Assembly: GCA_047495785.1 (NCBI GenBank)
Contig: JBLDXI010000025.1
Location: 744,001 to 808,000 of the forward strand
Direction of reading: 5' to 3'
DNA length: 64,000 bases
Source: Lepidodermella squamata
Lineage: Eukaryota > Gastrotricha
Made by a program: the position numbers and the translations under genes. This document shows, piece after piece, positions 53,101 to 63,125 of the stretch. The first letter of the stretch is position 1. Every line of letters begins with the position of its first letter. Below the pieces are notes generated by a model. The model was not told where the DNA came from. It was given only the letters and a program-made list of their open reading frames with translations, and made no database searches.

Positions 53101-56100
53101 GTAAATTAAAATTTAAGCACGGTCAGGTTGTTGAGTTGAAACTAAAAATATCTCATACGACCCAGAACTATTTTCAGCTCCAAGCTTGAGTTAAATTCAG
53201 CTGAAAATGGAAGTGTAGCTCGCACAGACCGGGTAGGTTTGATAGTTTAAGAAATATTCACAATGTTAATCGTTAATCAGCCTAATTTCGCGAAAAATTA
53301 CAACTAGAGGCCTCCGTTCTCCCGTGCGAATCTTTTGATTTTCGTTTTCACTGTACTTAGACCACGGAAACATCATTTTTCGCATAAGCATACATTACTT
53401 GATGAAAAATTAGTTCCAAGTTTAAGAGTGTGAAAAAGTTAGGTACGTATCCGTGCACAAAACTGGAATTCTGGAAGTCTTATCTATTCGAATCGGTTTT
53501 CTAGATTCTCAGGCAAAACGCATCGCCTAATGTAACGAAATGGTGGACTGGCTACGCTTCTTTCTCCGCAAATGTTTGGCCTCGGCCAATTCAAGAGGTA
53601 AAAGGCTACATACGGAGGCAAGGGAACTGCTACGGCAATGATACCGCCATTTTCTATAACGTCAAGAATGCTCAGGAGTGTGCGAACAAATGCGACCGCG
53701 TCTACCGCGATCGATGCGTCGCATTTGTATTCATCCGAAAAGACAAAGACTGTTTTCTGAAATCAGCATCCTGTAACGGCCCAATAGCCACTAGTGACGA
53801 TGAGGACCCTTGGATGTATGACAAAGTCCACAAGGCTCGCCCTCCAGCTATGCGATCCGGCCTCTATTTGATTGGGACCGTTGGCTTTGTCACATTTGAG
53901 TGCGCTGACGGAACGGCTAACAACTTTATGTCGCTTTCAAAATGCGCGGATCTGTGCAAGAGCAAGCGAGGTAAATGCGTGGTCTATCAGCACCAATACG
54001 TTGACCCGCCGGTGGGTAGATGCTGCACGTTCTACAGTGCGCCGCTGACGGGTCTAACGACCAGCAATCCGAGTTTCCTTTACTACCCAACAGACATAGA
54101 CAAGGGTCCATGCCCTTACGGCGTCAGATATCAGGACACCTGTTTGATCGTTCTAAATATGGAACTTTTGGCAGCTAGTCAGCACGCCGAAAGGTGTTCA
54201 GCTATGGGCGGAACTACGACATTGCCTATTCATGCTCCAGAGAAACGAAGGCTTCTCGTGGACGTGTTTGCAAAGTGGTATGCACTCAATTATCCGACTG
54301 CGTGTACAGTATTCGATTTCGGCGCCCTGAACAAAGCCACCTATTCTAGCAGCTCGCCTTATTTTGCATCGCAGATAAATAAGCTGAACTTGTCTTCTTC
54401 ACCGGCTTATGAGCTATGGTCAATGGTTGGCTCGCCGTAAGTTTAACGCCACTAAGATTTAATCTTCGTTCACGTCGCGGAAGAACCCGCACTTAGTTGT
54501 CTCTGATTGCCATATACGGCTTACATGCTAGCATTCGACCGTATCATTGGGTACAGCACGACGTCGCGGCAGTAGTACGAAATTCCTGCTGAACCATAAG
54601 TAGTAATACATATCGTTAGCGTCGTTGAATTACTCGGATTTAGGCTTGTTTACATCCATTTGAAGGGGATAAGTGACAAGTGGAAAGTATATTGTTTTGG
54701 CCTCTTTATTCAAGTTAAAAAACCGCTTCTTACTTGTCACCCGTGACCTTGAAACGGATGTAAACAAGCCTAAATCCGAGTAATTCAACGACGCTAACGA
54801 TAAAGTAACGGATATTAGTACTCAGCAATCCCGGTGAGTACGATATGGAGAAAAGATCGGTTTCGCCGTAGACTTCGAAACGGCAGTAGCATAGTGTCAT
54901 TTCCCAGCTCGGCCAAACCGGTCAAGTAAATGGATATTTCGTCCGCCTTTCCGCCAATTTTAAGAGGTTCCGGATCATATTTTAGTGGGACATCTTGAAA
55001 TGGTTCAGTTTTTGGTTGAAATCACTAGTAATTTCGAGCGATATAAGTGCTGCATACAAATGTCCCGGAACTGTTTCGGAGCAGCTCCAGGATTCAAAGT
55101 CGCACCCTGTTAGCAACTTTTCTGAAAGAATTTCGCCGAATTATTAGCTTCAATGCAAATCATAGAGATGAGATTAATCAGGTTAATCAGGTTGATCTCT
55201 ACGTTGCAAATTGAAAGCTCAGTAACATGACATCTTAGGCCGGATTTTGCGGAGTCAAAGTCCAACTACGTGTTGCTCTGATGGTCGATATGATAGCATC
55301 AATGGGATCAATGGGGCTTGGCAGCACGCGATTCTATCAATTGATTAATATAGTATGAAAAAAATCACACCCACCAACCCGACCAGCCCAACTATCGCGA
55401 CCGACCCAGCAACAAGTAGTTGGACTTTGACACTGGATATCCAGACTAAGATATACATTCCAGAATATTTTGTGGGTCATAGAAAAACGCTGTTTCACAT
55501 CTTGACATCGACATTCATTACCCAGGCATAATGTCGCCTGAATATTCACATTAATTTTACAAGCTAGCATACATATTACATATTTAGGCCTAGCTACAAT
55601 ACTGATGAATGGCTTGTCGGGGCATGTAGAGCCTTGTTCAGCGATGTAACTGTTACCGATAAATTTGTACCTATTTGTGAAATCCGTAAGTTCACATTTC
55701 TCTCGCAAGCTCATTCGTTGCTTCTGCGTATCATTCCTCATAGCTATAAGTCAATCATATCCCCAAGACTGCCGATTCACGCCCTCAGGTCGCGAGTATA
55801 ATGGCCAAAGGTCGAATACTGCAAGTGGGGCCTTGTGCGCTAGGTGGGACGCTACAACCTACAGCCAAATGCAATACCGATTCCCTGAGCAGAACGTCAA
55901 GCATCGCTATTGCAGGAATCCGGACCCTGCTTTGATGCCGAATGGACCTTTCTGCATGCGGGATGACAATAAAACCAAAGCTGAATATTGCGATTCTCTG
56001 CCAATGTGCGGTGAGTTAGCTTAGAAGTCTTCGAATTGACTTTCGTTTGCAACCTGAATGATTTCAGCCGAATCTGACTGGGCAACTGCTCAGGTGTTCA

Positions 56101-56743
56101 CAGATCCTTACATGCCTTACGCAGCCATCACTTTGAGCAATGATTCTTACAAATGGACGACCGAACGCGTCGACGCGAATGCAAGTGCGATCTGTAGCCT
56201 AGATATGGCTGATTGTAAGCCGAAACGTGGCAACTCACTTGAGCGAACTTTCTATTTTCCTCAGGGTGTCCGTATTATTTTCAAGGCAGCTGCTACATCA
56301 TCTATAGAATGGCTAGAAACCGAGCCGAGGCCACCGCTATTTGTCAGAAAACGAATTCTCACCTGCTCACAATAGAAAGTGAGGCTGAGCAGCATTACAT
56401 CACAAGCATAACAATGCACCTTGGAAGTAAGCTGCCTATACCCAATATCGAGTCCCATAATATAGGTTTTAAAACAGGAAAATGGCAAGGCGGTGTATCT
56501 GGCTATCATCTTGGAATATCGTCGCGTATCAACGCGACCGGTCAGTATCCGAAATGGGACACCGGAACGGCGGTTACTTTTAGTAATTACATGCAGAATA
56601 GGCCCTATGCGACGACGGACAGTCCTTACCCAAGTGTCGGTTGCATATATTTCGGCTACGAGAATAACCAGTTTTCTAGCGAATGGTACGACACGGCTTG
56701 CTCTGCAGATGCCTATCCGATCTGCGAGATCGAACTGGCGTGA
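50176..56743 (+). CDS. Mosaic secreted PAN/C-type lectin/kringle protein, copy 3 (intact)
   Basis: Eight exons: 50176-50493, 50546-50713, 53505-54436, 55588-55685, 55744-56010, 56068-56214, 56265-56426, 56478-56743; 785 residues in one frame. Domain order matches copy 1: signal peptide, PAN-like, C-type lectin start, two PAN modules (CANKCDRVYRDRCVAF, CADLCKSKRGKCVVY), C-type lectin-like, kringle (SYPQDCRFTPSGREYNGQ ... YCRNPD ... YCDSLPMC), a lectin-end segment and a final C-type lectin. The start is the ATG before the signal peptide (MFLLNCLLFTAAFSLCHCQS); an earlier in-frame ATG at 50041 would add a non-signal leader. Exon 1 is nearly identical to copy 2. Intron 2 is 2791 bp with repeats, and its donor is GTTTTT, weaker than the GTATTT of copy 2 and GTAAAT of copy 1. 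Probably secreted; ligand unknown. Confidence 0.82.
50950..51090. repeat. Dispersed repeat, copy 2
   Basis: Matches 8225-8365 in order and spacing (TTTCACGCGAGAACCCC, CATATTCATTTGA, TATAAAAATTGCCACGA, GCGCGCGCGGCC). It lies in the part of the copy 3 intron that is absent from copy 2, so it arrived after those copies separated. Confidence 0.55.
51643..51830. repeat. CAAGTC low-complexity array with inverted partner
   Basis: AAGTC/CAAGTCAAGTC units on the top strand (51640-51725) are followed by the complement GACTTGA...GACTTGACATG (51783-51815), so the segment can fold back on itself. Probably a diverged simple repeat. Confidence 0.6.
52246..52281. repeat. 36-bp near-perfect palindrome
   Basis: GGTCTGGTCGACCAGACC (52255-52272) is a perfect palindrome; the flanks CCACATCG and CGATGTGG also pair, with only one unpaired base on each side. 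CTGGTCGACC occurs again at about 52310. The surrounding 300 bases are more GC-rich than the intron. Confidence 0.8.
54437..55587 (+). other. Intron 3 of lectin copy 3 (1151 bp)
   Basis: Similar in size to intron 3 of copy 2, and holding the 47-bp-arm hairpin at 54611-54802. No gene was found; a minus-strand open frame overlapping the kringle exon is a shadow. Confidence 0.6.
54611..54802. repeat. Foldback element with 47-bp perfect arms
   Basis: Arms 54611-54657 and 54756-54802 are exact reverse complements (TATCGTTAGCGTCGTTGAAT...), and the inner parts (GTGACAAGTGG/CTTGTCACCCGTGAC) pair imperfectly. A diverged relative of one arm lies in the matching intron of copy 2 (45345-45420), so the element predates the copy 2/copy 3 split but was kept perfect only here. 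Confidence 0.8.
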
Positions 56744-57776
56744 TAAGTATTATGATCGAGCCTGAATTCACTCGGTAGTTGACAATCCTATTAAACTGAT
56801 AGTTGGCTGTTCTGACTTAAAGTGGAGTCAATTCGGTCGGACATTCGTAAACGATACCTAACTATCGTTTAATTGTTATTTGCAATTGTTGTTCGATCTC
56901 ACAATTTTACTGGTGATCCTCCTGATGAGGCAGAGTTGCATAGTTATTTTGGTGAAATTGAAATATCAGAATAAGGATGAGTTTTTGAGTTTGACGGATA
57001 GGTAGCTTGCTACCTGTCCTCCTCCGAATCATGAATGTGTATTTTGCACACAACGTTGTGAACCGCACTTTATTTTATCATTTTCCTTCTCATTTTTCTT
57101 CGTCTCTGTACTTGTACTTAACCCATCGTATCCAATATTATATAGTACTTCCAGTGATAATACGTTTCTAGTGACAATACTTTAGGGTTTAAATCTCGAA
57201 AATATTATTTGTCGAACGGCACCTCGCTCATAGCTCTACCTAACAATGTCATTACTTTATTAGGAATCGAATCCGAAGAAATAGATTTTTCCGATCAGTC
57301 ATCTTCGATATCGATTTCTATCGATACAGTTCTACTTATGATTTAAGTCGATTAGTTCAATTTATTCCCCTAACTTCAAGCTATCTGATGACACATAAAT
57401 CAAGATTATGCGATACTCGTTTATAGGATTCGATTATCGAAAATCGATATCCTAGGGTATATTCACGTTTGATTTTCGGTTGATCTTTGGTTTATTATTT
57501 TGTTCCTGTCAATCTCCGACTTCTATTCATAATTCATATATGAATTTGAATTTGGTGAAAAAAATCGAGCCCTAACTGGAAGGCCTGAGATACCAGGATT
57601 TTCGCCACCCGCAGCTTCTCATGCTTGATTTGCATGCTTTCATAATAACTACGCAATAATTACGCACATTAAATAAATTAAATTTCCCGTTTATTCCGTA
57701 TATATCCGTTGATCATTTCAGATTTCAGATGACAAAGTGACATTTCAGCAAAAAGAGAAATTGAAACTCGCTCAGT
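56744..57776. other. Convergent intergenic region
   Basis: Between lectin copy 3 (+) and the DUF1295 gene (-). A minus-strand AATAAA at 57690-57695 suits the latter. Around 57300-57470 repeated ATCGAT/CGATATC words occur, as they also do near 52860-52910. No gene was seen. Confidence 0.45.
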
Positions 57777-58783
57777 TCATATCAACAACCAGGCAGGTGT
57801 TTCTTTCATGTACTTCCGATAGTTACTTGCTTTCGGTCCTTTCAGCATGTGAGCCTCGGTGAGGAACGTCGTAATGATAAGAACAATAGTATTCACCGCG
57901 GCTCCAATGACGACATACCAACCAGCTCGCGATAAGGCCCACAAGGCGATGCACCAGTGGAAAGTCGACTCAGCGACGTAGTTAGGGTGCCGCGACCATT
58001 TCCAAATGCCAATCTTCAGAACTGTCGTCGGCTTTCGCAGTGGATCAGTGACGAAGGCTCGGAGCTGATTGTCAGCAATTCCAGCGATTGCGAGGCAAAT
58101 GAAGGCGCTGATAACGCACGAAGCGTCCAAAGCATCTAGCGAATGGCTATCGGAAACGATGTGAAAGTAGGGCAGGATATAGAGGCCTGAAAAAAGGTCA
58201 AAGAGTAAAAATAGTAATAAAGGTAAGATAAGGCCTGAGTGTGAGACATACCTTCAATGAAGTGCTGGAACAGGTACTGAACGACCGGGCTGATCAATGG
58301 CCAGAACGCGCCGAAATCTTTCCTCATTTTCTGAAAGCGGAAATCCTCCTGAGCTCCAAAGGTGTACTCCTCACGCCGCAGGTAGTTGTGAGTCAACCGG
58401 CCAGCCCAAGTCAGTAAGACCGCGGTTAGCAAACCCGCCCTGGTCGGGTTGAAAATGTGGAGATGCATAGCAACGTAGCTATGCTGCCACAACGCGAGGA
58501 TCGGTACAACAGTCCAGTAAAGATCGTTTATCCATCCGTTTCCGTGGATGAAAGACAGGAGGTACATTGGTAGGTAAAGAAGAAGGGCTGCCAGGACGAA
58601 ATAGTCGATGCCTACGGAGCAGACCGACTTGAATTGCCACCATGGCGTTAGTAATTCTTGCCCTGGGCATTTTTCAGCCATTTGCATTGCGACCAAAATG
58701 AACGGAATAGGCAGGAAAAGGGCGTTAAGGAAGCCATTAAAGGCCTTTCGCTTTGTCCACTTGCTGTCTTCCCAAACACCCAT
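57777..58783 (-). CDS. DUF1295 / steroid 5-alpha-reductase-like multipass membrane protein
   Basis: Two exons on the minus strand, 58783-58252 and 58186-57777, join in frame over a 65-bp intron and give 313 residues. Several hydrophobic helices alternate with short loops. The C-terminal half carries the family signature: GIWKWSRHPNYVAE (SRHPNY with the following acidic residue), then FHWCIALWAL, then LTEAHMLKGPKASNYRKYM, which corresponds to the C-terminal reductase core that binds NADPH in steroid 5-alpha-reductases. DUF1295 proteins are putative lipid or steroid reductases of internal membranes. The true substrate is unknown. A frameshifted partial copy lies at 47777-48190 behind lectin copy 2, which shows that this gene moved with the lectin block. 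Poly(A) signal AATAAA (-) at 57690-57695. Confidence 0.8.
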
Positions 58784-59691
58784 GTTGAAAATCTATAAAT
58801 ATAATGAGAAAGTTATTGATGAGTTGTGGCAAGAGAAAACCAGGTTTCGAATTCAATAAGAGGAGCACCTGAGTTGGCCTTTTTGAAATGCCTGCTTTTT
58901 TATCAAATTCTGCATGTTATCTAGGTTTAGGTTAATAAACGTTTGGTTTTAGATAAAACGCTATTGAGTGTAATTTCGAGAAAAATGGGCACAGGATGGT
59001 GCCTATGTCAGATGTTGTTGCGCATTTTGGCATGAGTCATTAGTTTGGTTTTCAGATTATAGCGTTCCAAGCCGAATAAAAGGTCAGTTTCCAACATTTT
59101 ACTGAGTATTTCGAACTATTCACAAATATGTTTAATATAGAGTATTTTTTGAGACCTGTGATGAATTGATTTGACCAGATTTTAAGGGTGCTTTTTCCCA
59201 GACAGGGGCATTAAATATTGCTGAAGTTAGGTTGAAAACTGTAGGCCAATATAGGGTTTCATGTGTTCATCTGAATACAATCTTTCTGTTTCTGAATATG
59301 TAATGCATCATCTCATTCACGATTAAAATACGCTTTTTACGTGCAACTGTTTTATACGACTCATTCATGAAAGGGTTTTTTCATAAGGCGCTTGCTATTC
59401 AAACTCTGGTCTGAACATTAAAATCATATTCAAGATTCAAGAGACGTGTTGCGTTACTTCAATGTGATATCGCCCGCTGCTGACTGGCTCTTTCTTTTGG
59501 TAGCGATCTTCCGAATGGTTTGGCTACGAAGCCTGAAGTTTTCTCTTTCCGCACTAGAAAATTAGGAGCAAGTGAGCAAATGACAAATATAACTTTAATT
59601 ACCAGAGTTCTCGACTTCAAAATGTTTATTATGAACAATCAAAACAGTAGTGAACGCTACAACAATAAATCAAGCGACCTGACTGTTCTAT
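58784..59691. other. Intergenic, DUF1295 gene to beta-galactosidase
   Basis: About 0.9 kb of AT-rich DNA with the promoter of the DUF1295 gene and the 3' end of the minus-strand beta-galactosidase (AATAAA on the minus strand at 59625-59630, 62 bases past its stop). Nothing else was recognised. Confidence 0.45.
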
Positions 59692-62349
59692 TTAGGACCT
59701 TGCCAAAGCGCGAGATTTCGGACGACGCGCTAAACTTGGTCCAATATTCGGCCGATCAACAAATCGCACGAAACAATTGGTGTTATCAGAGCCACAGTTA
59801 CCAGGTCTCTCCAGCTCGAAAAGCAGCATCTGACTCTTCGGCGCTAAATACGGCGCTGGTACATAGAGCGTAACCTGAGGTCCCGTACTAGGCCAATAGC
59901 GCCCGATGTTGTAACCATTGACGAAAAACTGACCCTTACCCCAGTCAGATGGGTCAAAGAACGTATCAGCAATTTGCTGGCCCAGATCAACCTGGGCAAG
60001 GTAGAAGCTAGGGATGACTGCAGCTCCAGCTTGTCGAGACCTCTGCTTCGAGCTCCACAAAGCTTTTTTCGTCATTCTCTTCGTCTCATTATAGCTTCTC
60101 AAGAAATAGCTATGAGCTTGGCTAAGGTCGATTGGAAACATGGTCCAACCTGTTAAGACTTGCCCGTCGAGAGTGATGTTGCCAACAATGCCTTTCCTGT
60201 CATCGATAGCCGATCCGAAACAGATCCTGCCCTGATTCTCGGCCAAAATTGACAGTTTCGACCCTGGGACCAATCCGCTGACAGTGATAACGGCAGCTAG
60301 AGGCCTTTGCACAATTGCGAATAATTGTTGGTTCAGAAAAATGTAACCGCGATCGTGAACTGCACTCAAATTCAACGTTGACCCAGGTGCATTAATAGTA
60401 GTTTCATACAAGATGAAACCGTACGGATGATCGAGAAGCTCTGCAGTTTGCGGCAATGGGGCTTGCGTGAACTTCGGGCCGACTATGTGGAGCATTTGAA
60501 AGAGATCACCCATCAGGGTGAACTTCACCTGGCCATACGCGATTTTGAGGTTATCTGGCGGAACGGGGAACGGAATAGGAGCCTGTAACATCTGTTCGAT
60601 CGCCTGGCGTAGCGCTTTGTATTTAGGCGTTGAGTCGCCAGCCTCTGAAATCGGGGCGTCGTAGTCGTAGCTTGTGACAACGCTTGTGTAAGCTTGACCA
60701 CCCCCCTCAGCGCCAGCATCGTAGCCCCAGTTCGTGCCGCCGTGGATTGGGTAGAAATTGAATGATGCATTGTTCGCCCAGATGTCCATTGCTGTTTTGA
60801 CGACGGCGTCCGTTCCAACGGTGCTGTGGCCTTTATCGCCCCATTGGTCAAACCTTCATTTTTTCAAAATAATTAAGTGAAATGAAATTGATAAAAAGGC
60901 GAAATTTTATCTAAGGGACACAAATTTCGGGGGATTAGAGATTGCGCCTCGATGTTCAAGGTCAAGAGCCAGGTTTTTGTGAAAATTCAGGACATTTTTA
61001 GAAATTTCAGGTACAGCGTGAATAATAGATTTGCATTTAAGACCGATTCAGTGTGCGAATTTCAGGGGGAGGGGAGGGGGGTCCTAGAAGACCTGCCGGG
61101 CCAGCAGACAAAATGAGAATTTATCCCCTGGTTTTGTTGACGTTGAAAGGTTCTGGAGCGTGTTTTGGTGGAAAATCTTCAAAATTTTCTCACTTCGCTC
61201 GGTATTCAGCTGAAATGACTAGATTTTTTCGCAAATAAAATTTTTTCTATTCCTGTCAGCTCTGGGATCCAAGGTAGCACCCTGCCTCTATTCACTGAAT
61301 GGATAGACTTAATGGATAGAATGGATTTGTGTGGAAATTACCGCCTCCAGCTTTTTTCAGGGATTTGGTCGTTTTCCTGCAAATCTTAATCCCCCAATTC
61401 GGGCGGCATTTAATTTTATGATATAATGTTTTCCCAACTTCAAAATGCTGACGTTTATATGACGTTTCAGAGCCAGGTTTTTTAATAGGTAAATGTCAAT
61501 TTCAAAACGATGTTGTGAAACTTAAACAGGTTATGGATATTCGAGATAAACATACCAGCCGGGGTAGAACTCTGAATTCACCAGTGGGCCATGCGGAGCA
61601 TATTGGCGTTGTACAGCGAAAGACCTCTTGACATCATCCGAGGACGTTGGTCCAAAATCAACGGTCGGGTAGACTCCGGGAATAGCGCCACACTTCAAGA
61701 AATAATCCTGATTGCCATCAGTCGTGAAATATACAACATCATCAGGGCCAAGCAGTTTCTGCGTCAAATCACGCATGTAAGCCGTGTAATTCTTGTCACA
61801 GGCGTAATAACTGCCATACTCGTTTTCGATCTGAACCATGATTATTGGACCGCCGTTTTTGTACAAATGAGGCCTCACGAGCGTCAAAAGGATATTGTAC
61901 CAATCTGTCACAGCTGAGATGTAATCGGAATCTGAAGTTCGTAGTTTGATGTTTGGATTTTTCAGCAGCCAAGCCGGAAGTCCGCCCATATCTTGTTCCG
62001 CGTCAATGAACGGTCCAGGCCGTAAAATAACGTTCAAACCAAGCTTTTGAGCAGTGTTGAAATAAACTTCGACATTCGCAATGTCTCTGAAATTCAGCTG
62101 ATCCCGCAGGGGTTGATGAAGGTTCCACATGATGTAAGTCTCGATGGTGTTAAGGCCCATAGCTCGCGCTCGAGTTAGCCGGTCCTCCCAGTATTGAGGC
62201 GGGACGCGGAAGTAATGCAGAGTTCCTGATATGTATCGAAATGGCTGGCCGTCTTTCAGAAAGCGATCGTTGGCGTAATCGATAACAAAAGACCGATCAG
62301 CTAGGAAGCCGCTGATCGATGCAAGTGTAATCAGCAATAGTTTAAGCAT
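59692..62349 (-). CDS. Secreted GH35 beta-galactosidase
   Basis: Two exons on the minus strand, 62349-61556 and 60853-59692, join as ...PGW|FDQWG and give 651 residues, close to animal lysosomal beta-galactosidases. A signal peptide covers about residues 1-17. The catalytic TIM barrel has LNTIETYIMWNLHQP, LRPGPFIDAE, the acid/base Glu177 in IENEYG and the nucleophile Glu260 in NSEFYPGW. After the splice come HGGTNWGYDAGA and TSYDYDAPISEAGD. C-terminal beta domains follow (FVNGYNIGRYWPSTGPQ). The enzyme removes terminal beta-galactose from glycans, in lysosomes or outside the cell. All catalytic motifs are present. The 702-bp intron is long for this window. The family call is firm; native substrate unknown. 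Confidence 0.93.
60854..61555 (-). other. Intron of beta-galactosidase gene (702 bp)
   Basis: Starts GTATGT and ends TGAAG on the coding strand; both borders are set by the uninterrupted GH35 motif NSEFYPGWFDQWG. No gene or repeat was recognised inside. Confidence 0.7.
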
Positions 62350-62619
62350 TTCTATAAGAAATTCGAAAAATTAGGAACAATGAACGAAACTTGTTAACCC
62401 TTAAACTGCGCAAGTAGGCCGTGACGGCCCTTATCATCTTTAAGCGAAATTTGTTTGATGTTCCCCCAGTGTTGCGAGACTGGTCTTTCTCGAATTTTCC
62501 TAACATTTTGTTAACAAATTAGACAATTATTGTTAAGCAATCGAACGCTCTTTTGAACGGCACCGTTGTGTCCTACCGTATCAGGCGAACCGGAGTAACG
62601 GATGGATCGGATTCTCGGA
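62350..62619. other. Promoter region of beta-galactosidase
   Basis: Short region upstream of the minus-strand beta-galactosidase and next to the large inverted repeat. No clear TATA box was found. Confidence 0.35.
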
Positions 62620-63125
62620 CATTATAGGGCGACTTTGCAGTCACGTGAATAAGGTCAAAGTCCGTCTATTTTTTTCTGGTCTTGGTCGCGCGGTCGCGCA
62701 GTCGTTGTGGTCGGGCGGTCGTGTAAAAAAATGCTCACTTAAAAATGAGAGAAAAAAAACGATGCACCACCAGGAGTCGAACTAAGGATGTTGGAATAAA
62801 AAGCCATGTTTTTGATCCACTACGCCACCAATTCATGGCAATTAAGAGTTTCTATCAGTGGATCCGATTAGCAACAATATGGGTGTAAATATTTTCCCGG
62901 CCGATTTCTTCAACTGGTGGCGTAGTGGATCAAAAACATGGCTTTTTATTCCAACATCCTTAGTTCGACTCCTGGTGGTGCATCGTTTTTTTTCTCTCAT
63001 TTTTAAGTGAGCATTTTTTTACACGACCGCCCGACCACAACGACTGCGCGACCGCGCGACCAAGACCAGAAAAAAATAGACGGACTTTGACCTTATTCAC
63101 GTGACTGCAAAGTCGCCCTATAATG
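62620..63125. mobile_element. Perfect 211-bp inverted repeat with tRNA-like boxes
   Basis: Arms 62620-62830 and 62915-63125 are exact reverse complements with no mismatch found, around an 84-base unique centre. Each arm carries an A-box-like TGGCGTAGTGG (62918-62928 in the right arm) and a B-box-like AGTTCGACTCC (62962-62972) at tRNA spacing, though no good cloverleaf forms. Each arm also holds a GC-rich GGTCGCGCGGTCGCGCAG stretch. TA-flanked ends (CATTA|TAGGGCGACT and mirror) suggest a cut-and-paste or foldback transposon. A tRNA-derived repeat arranged head to head is the alternative. Transcription would give a long perfect dsRNA hairpin. Confidence 0.8.

Larger units (their letters stand above)
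50714..53504 (+). other. Intron 2 of lectin copy 3 (2791 bp), repeat-filled
   Basis: Homologous to the 988-bp intron of copy 2 but enlarged by insertions: one near 50870-51450 with a dispersed repeat, another near 51560-52160 with CAAGTC repeats, and a GC-rich block with a palindrome at 52246-52281. Short frames inside have no family signal. Confidence 0.6.

Noticed and set aside
55337-55741. Minus-strand 134-codon frame
   Set aside because: It runs antisense over exon 4 of lectin copy 3 and has no motif of its own.
57777-62349. Horizontal transfer from bacteria of the DUF1295 and GH35 genes
   Set aside because: Both have spliceosomal introns and signal or membrane features expected in animals. 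Nothing in base use marks them as foreign, and no tree can be made here.
62918-62990. A functional tRNA gene in each arm of the inverted repeat
   Set aside because: A- and B-box motifs are present, but the T-arm and anticodon stem do not pair well and no acceptor stem closes, so only tRNA-derived sequence is claimed.
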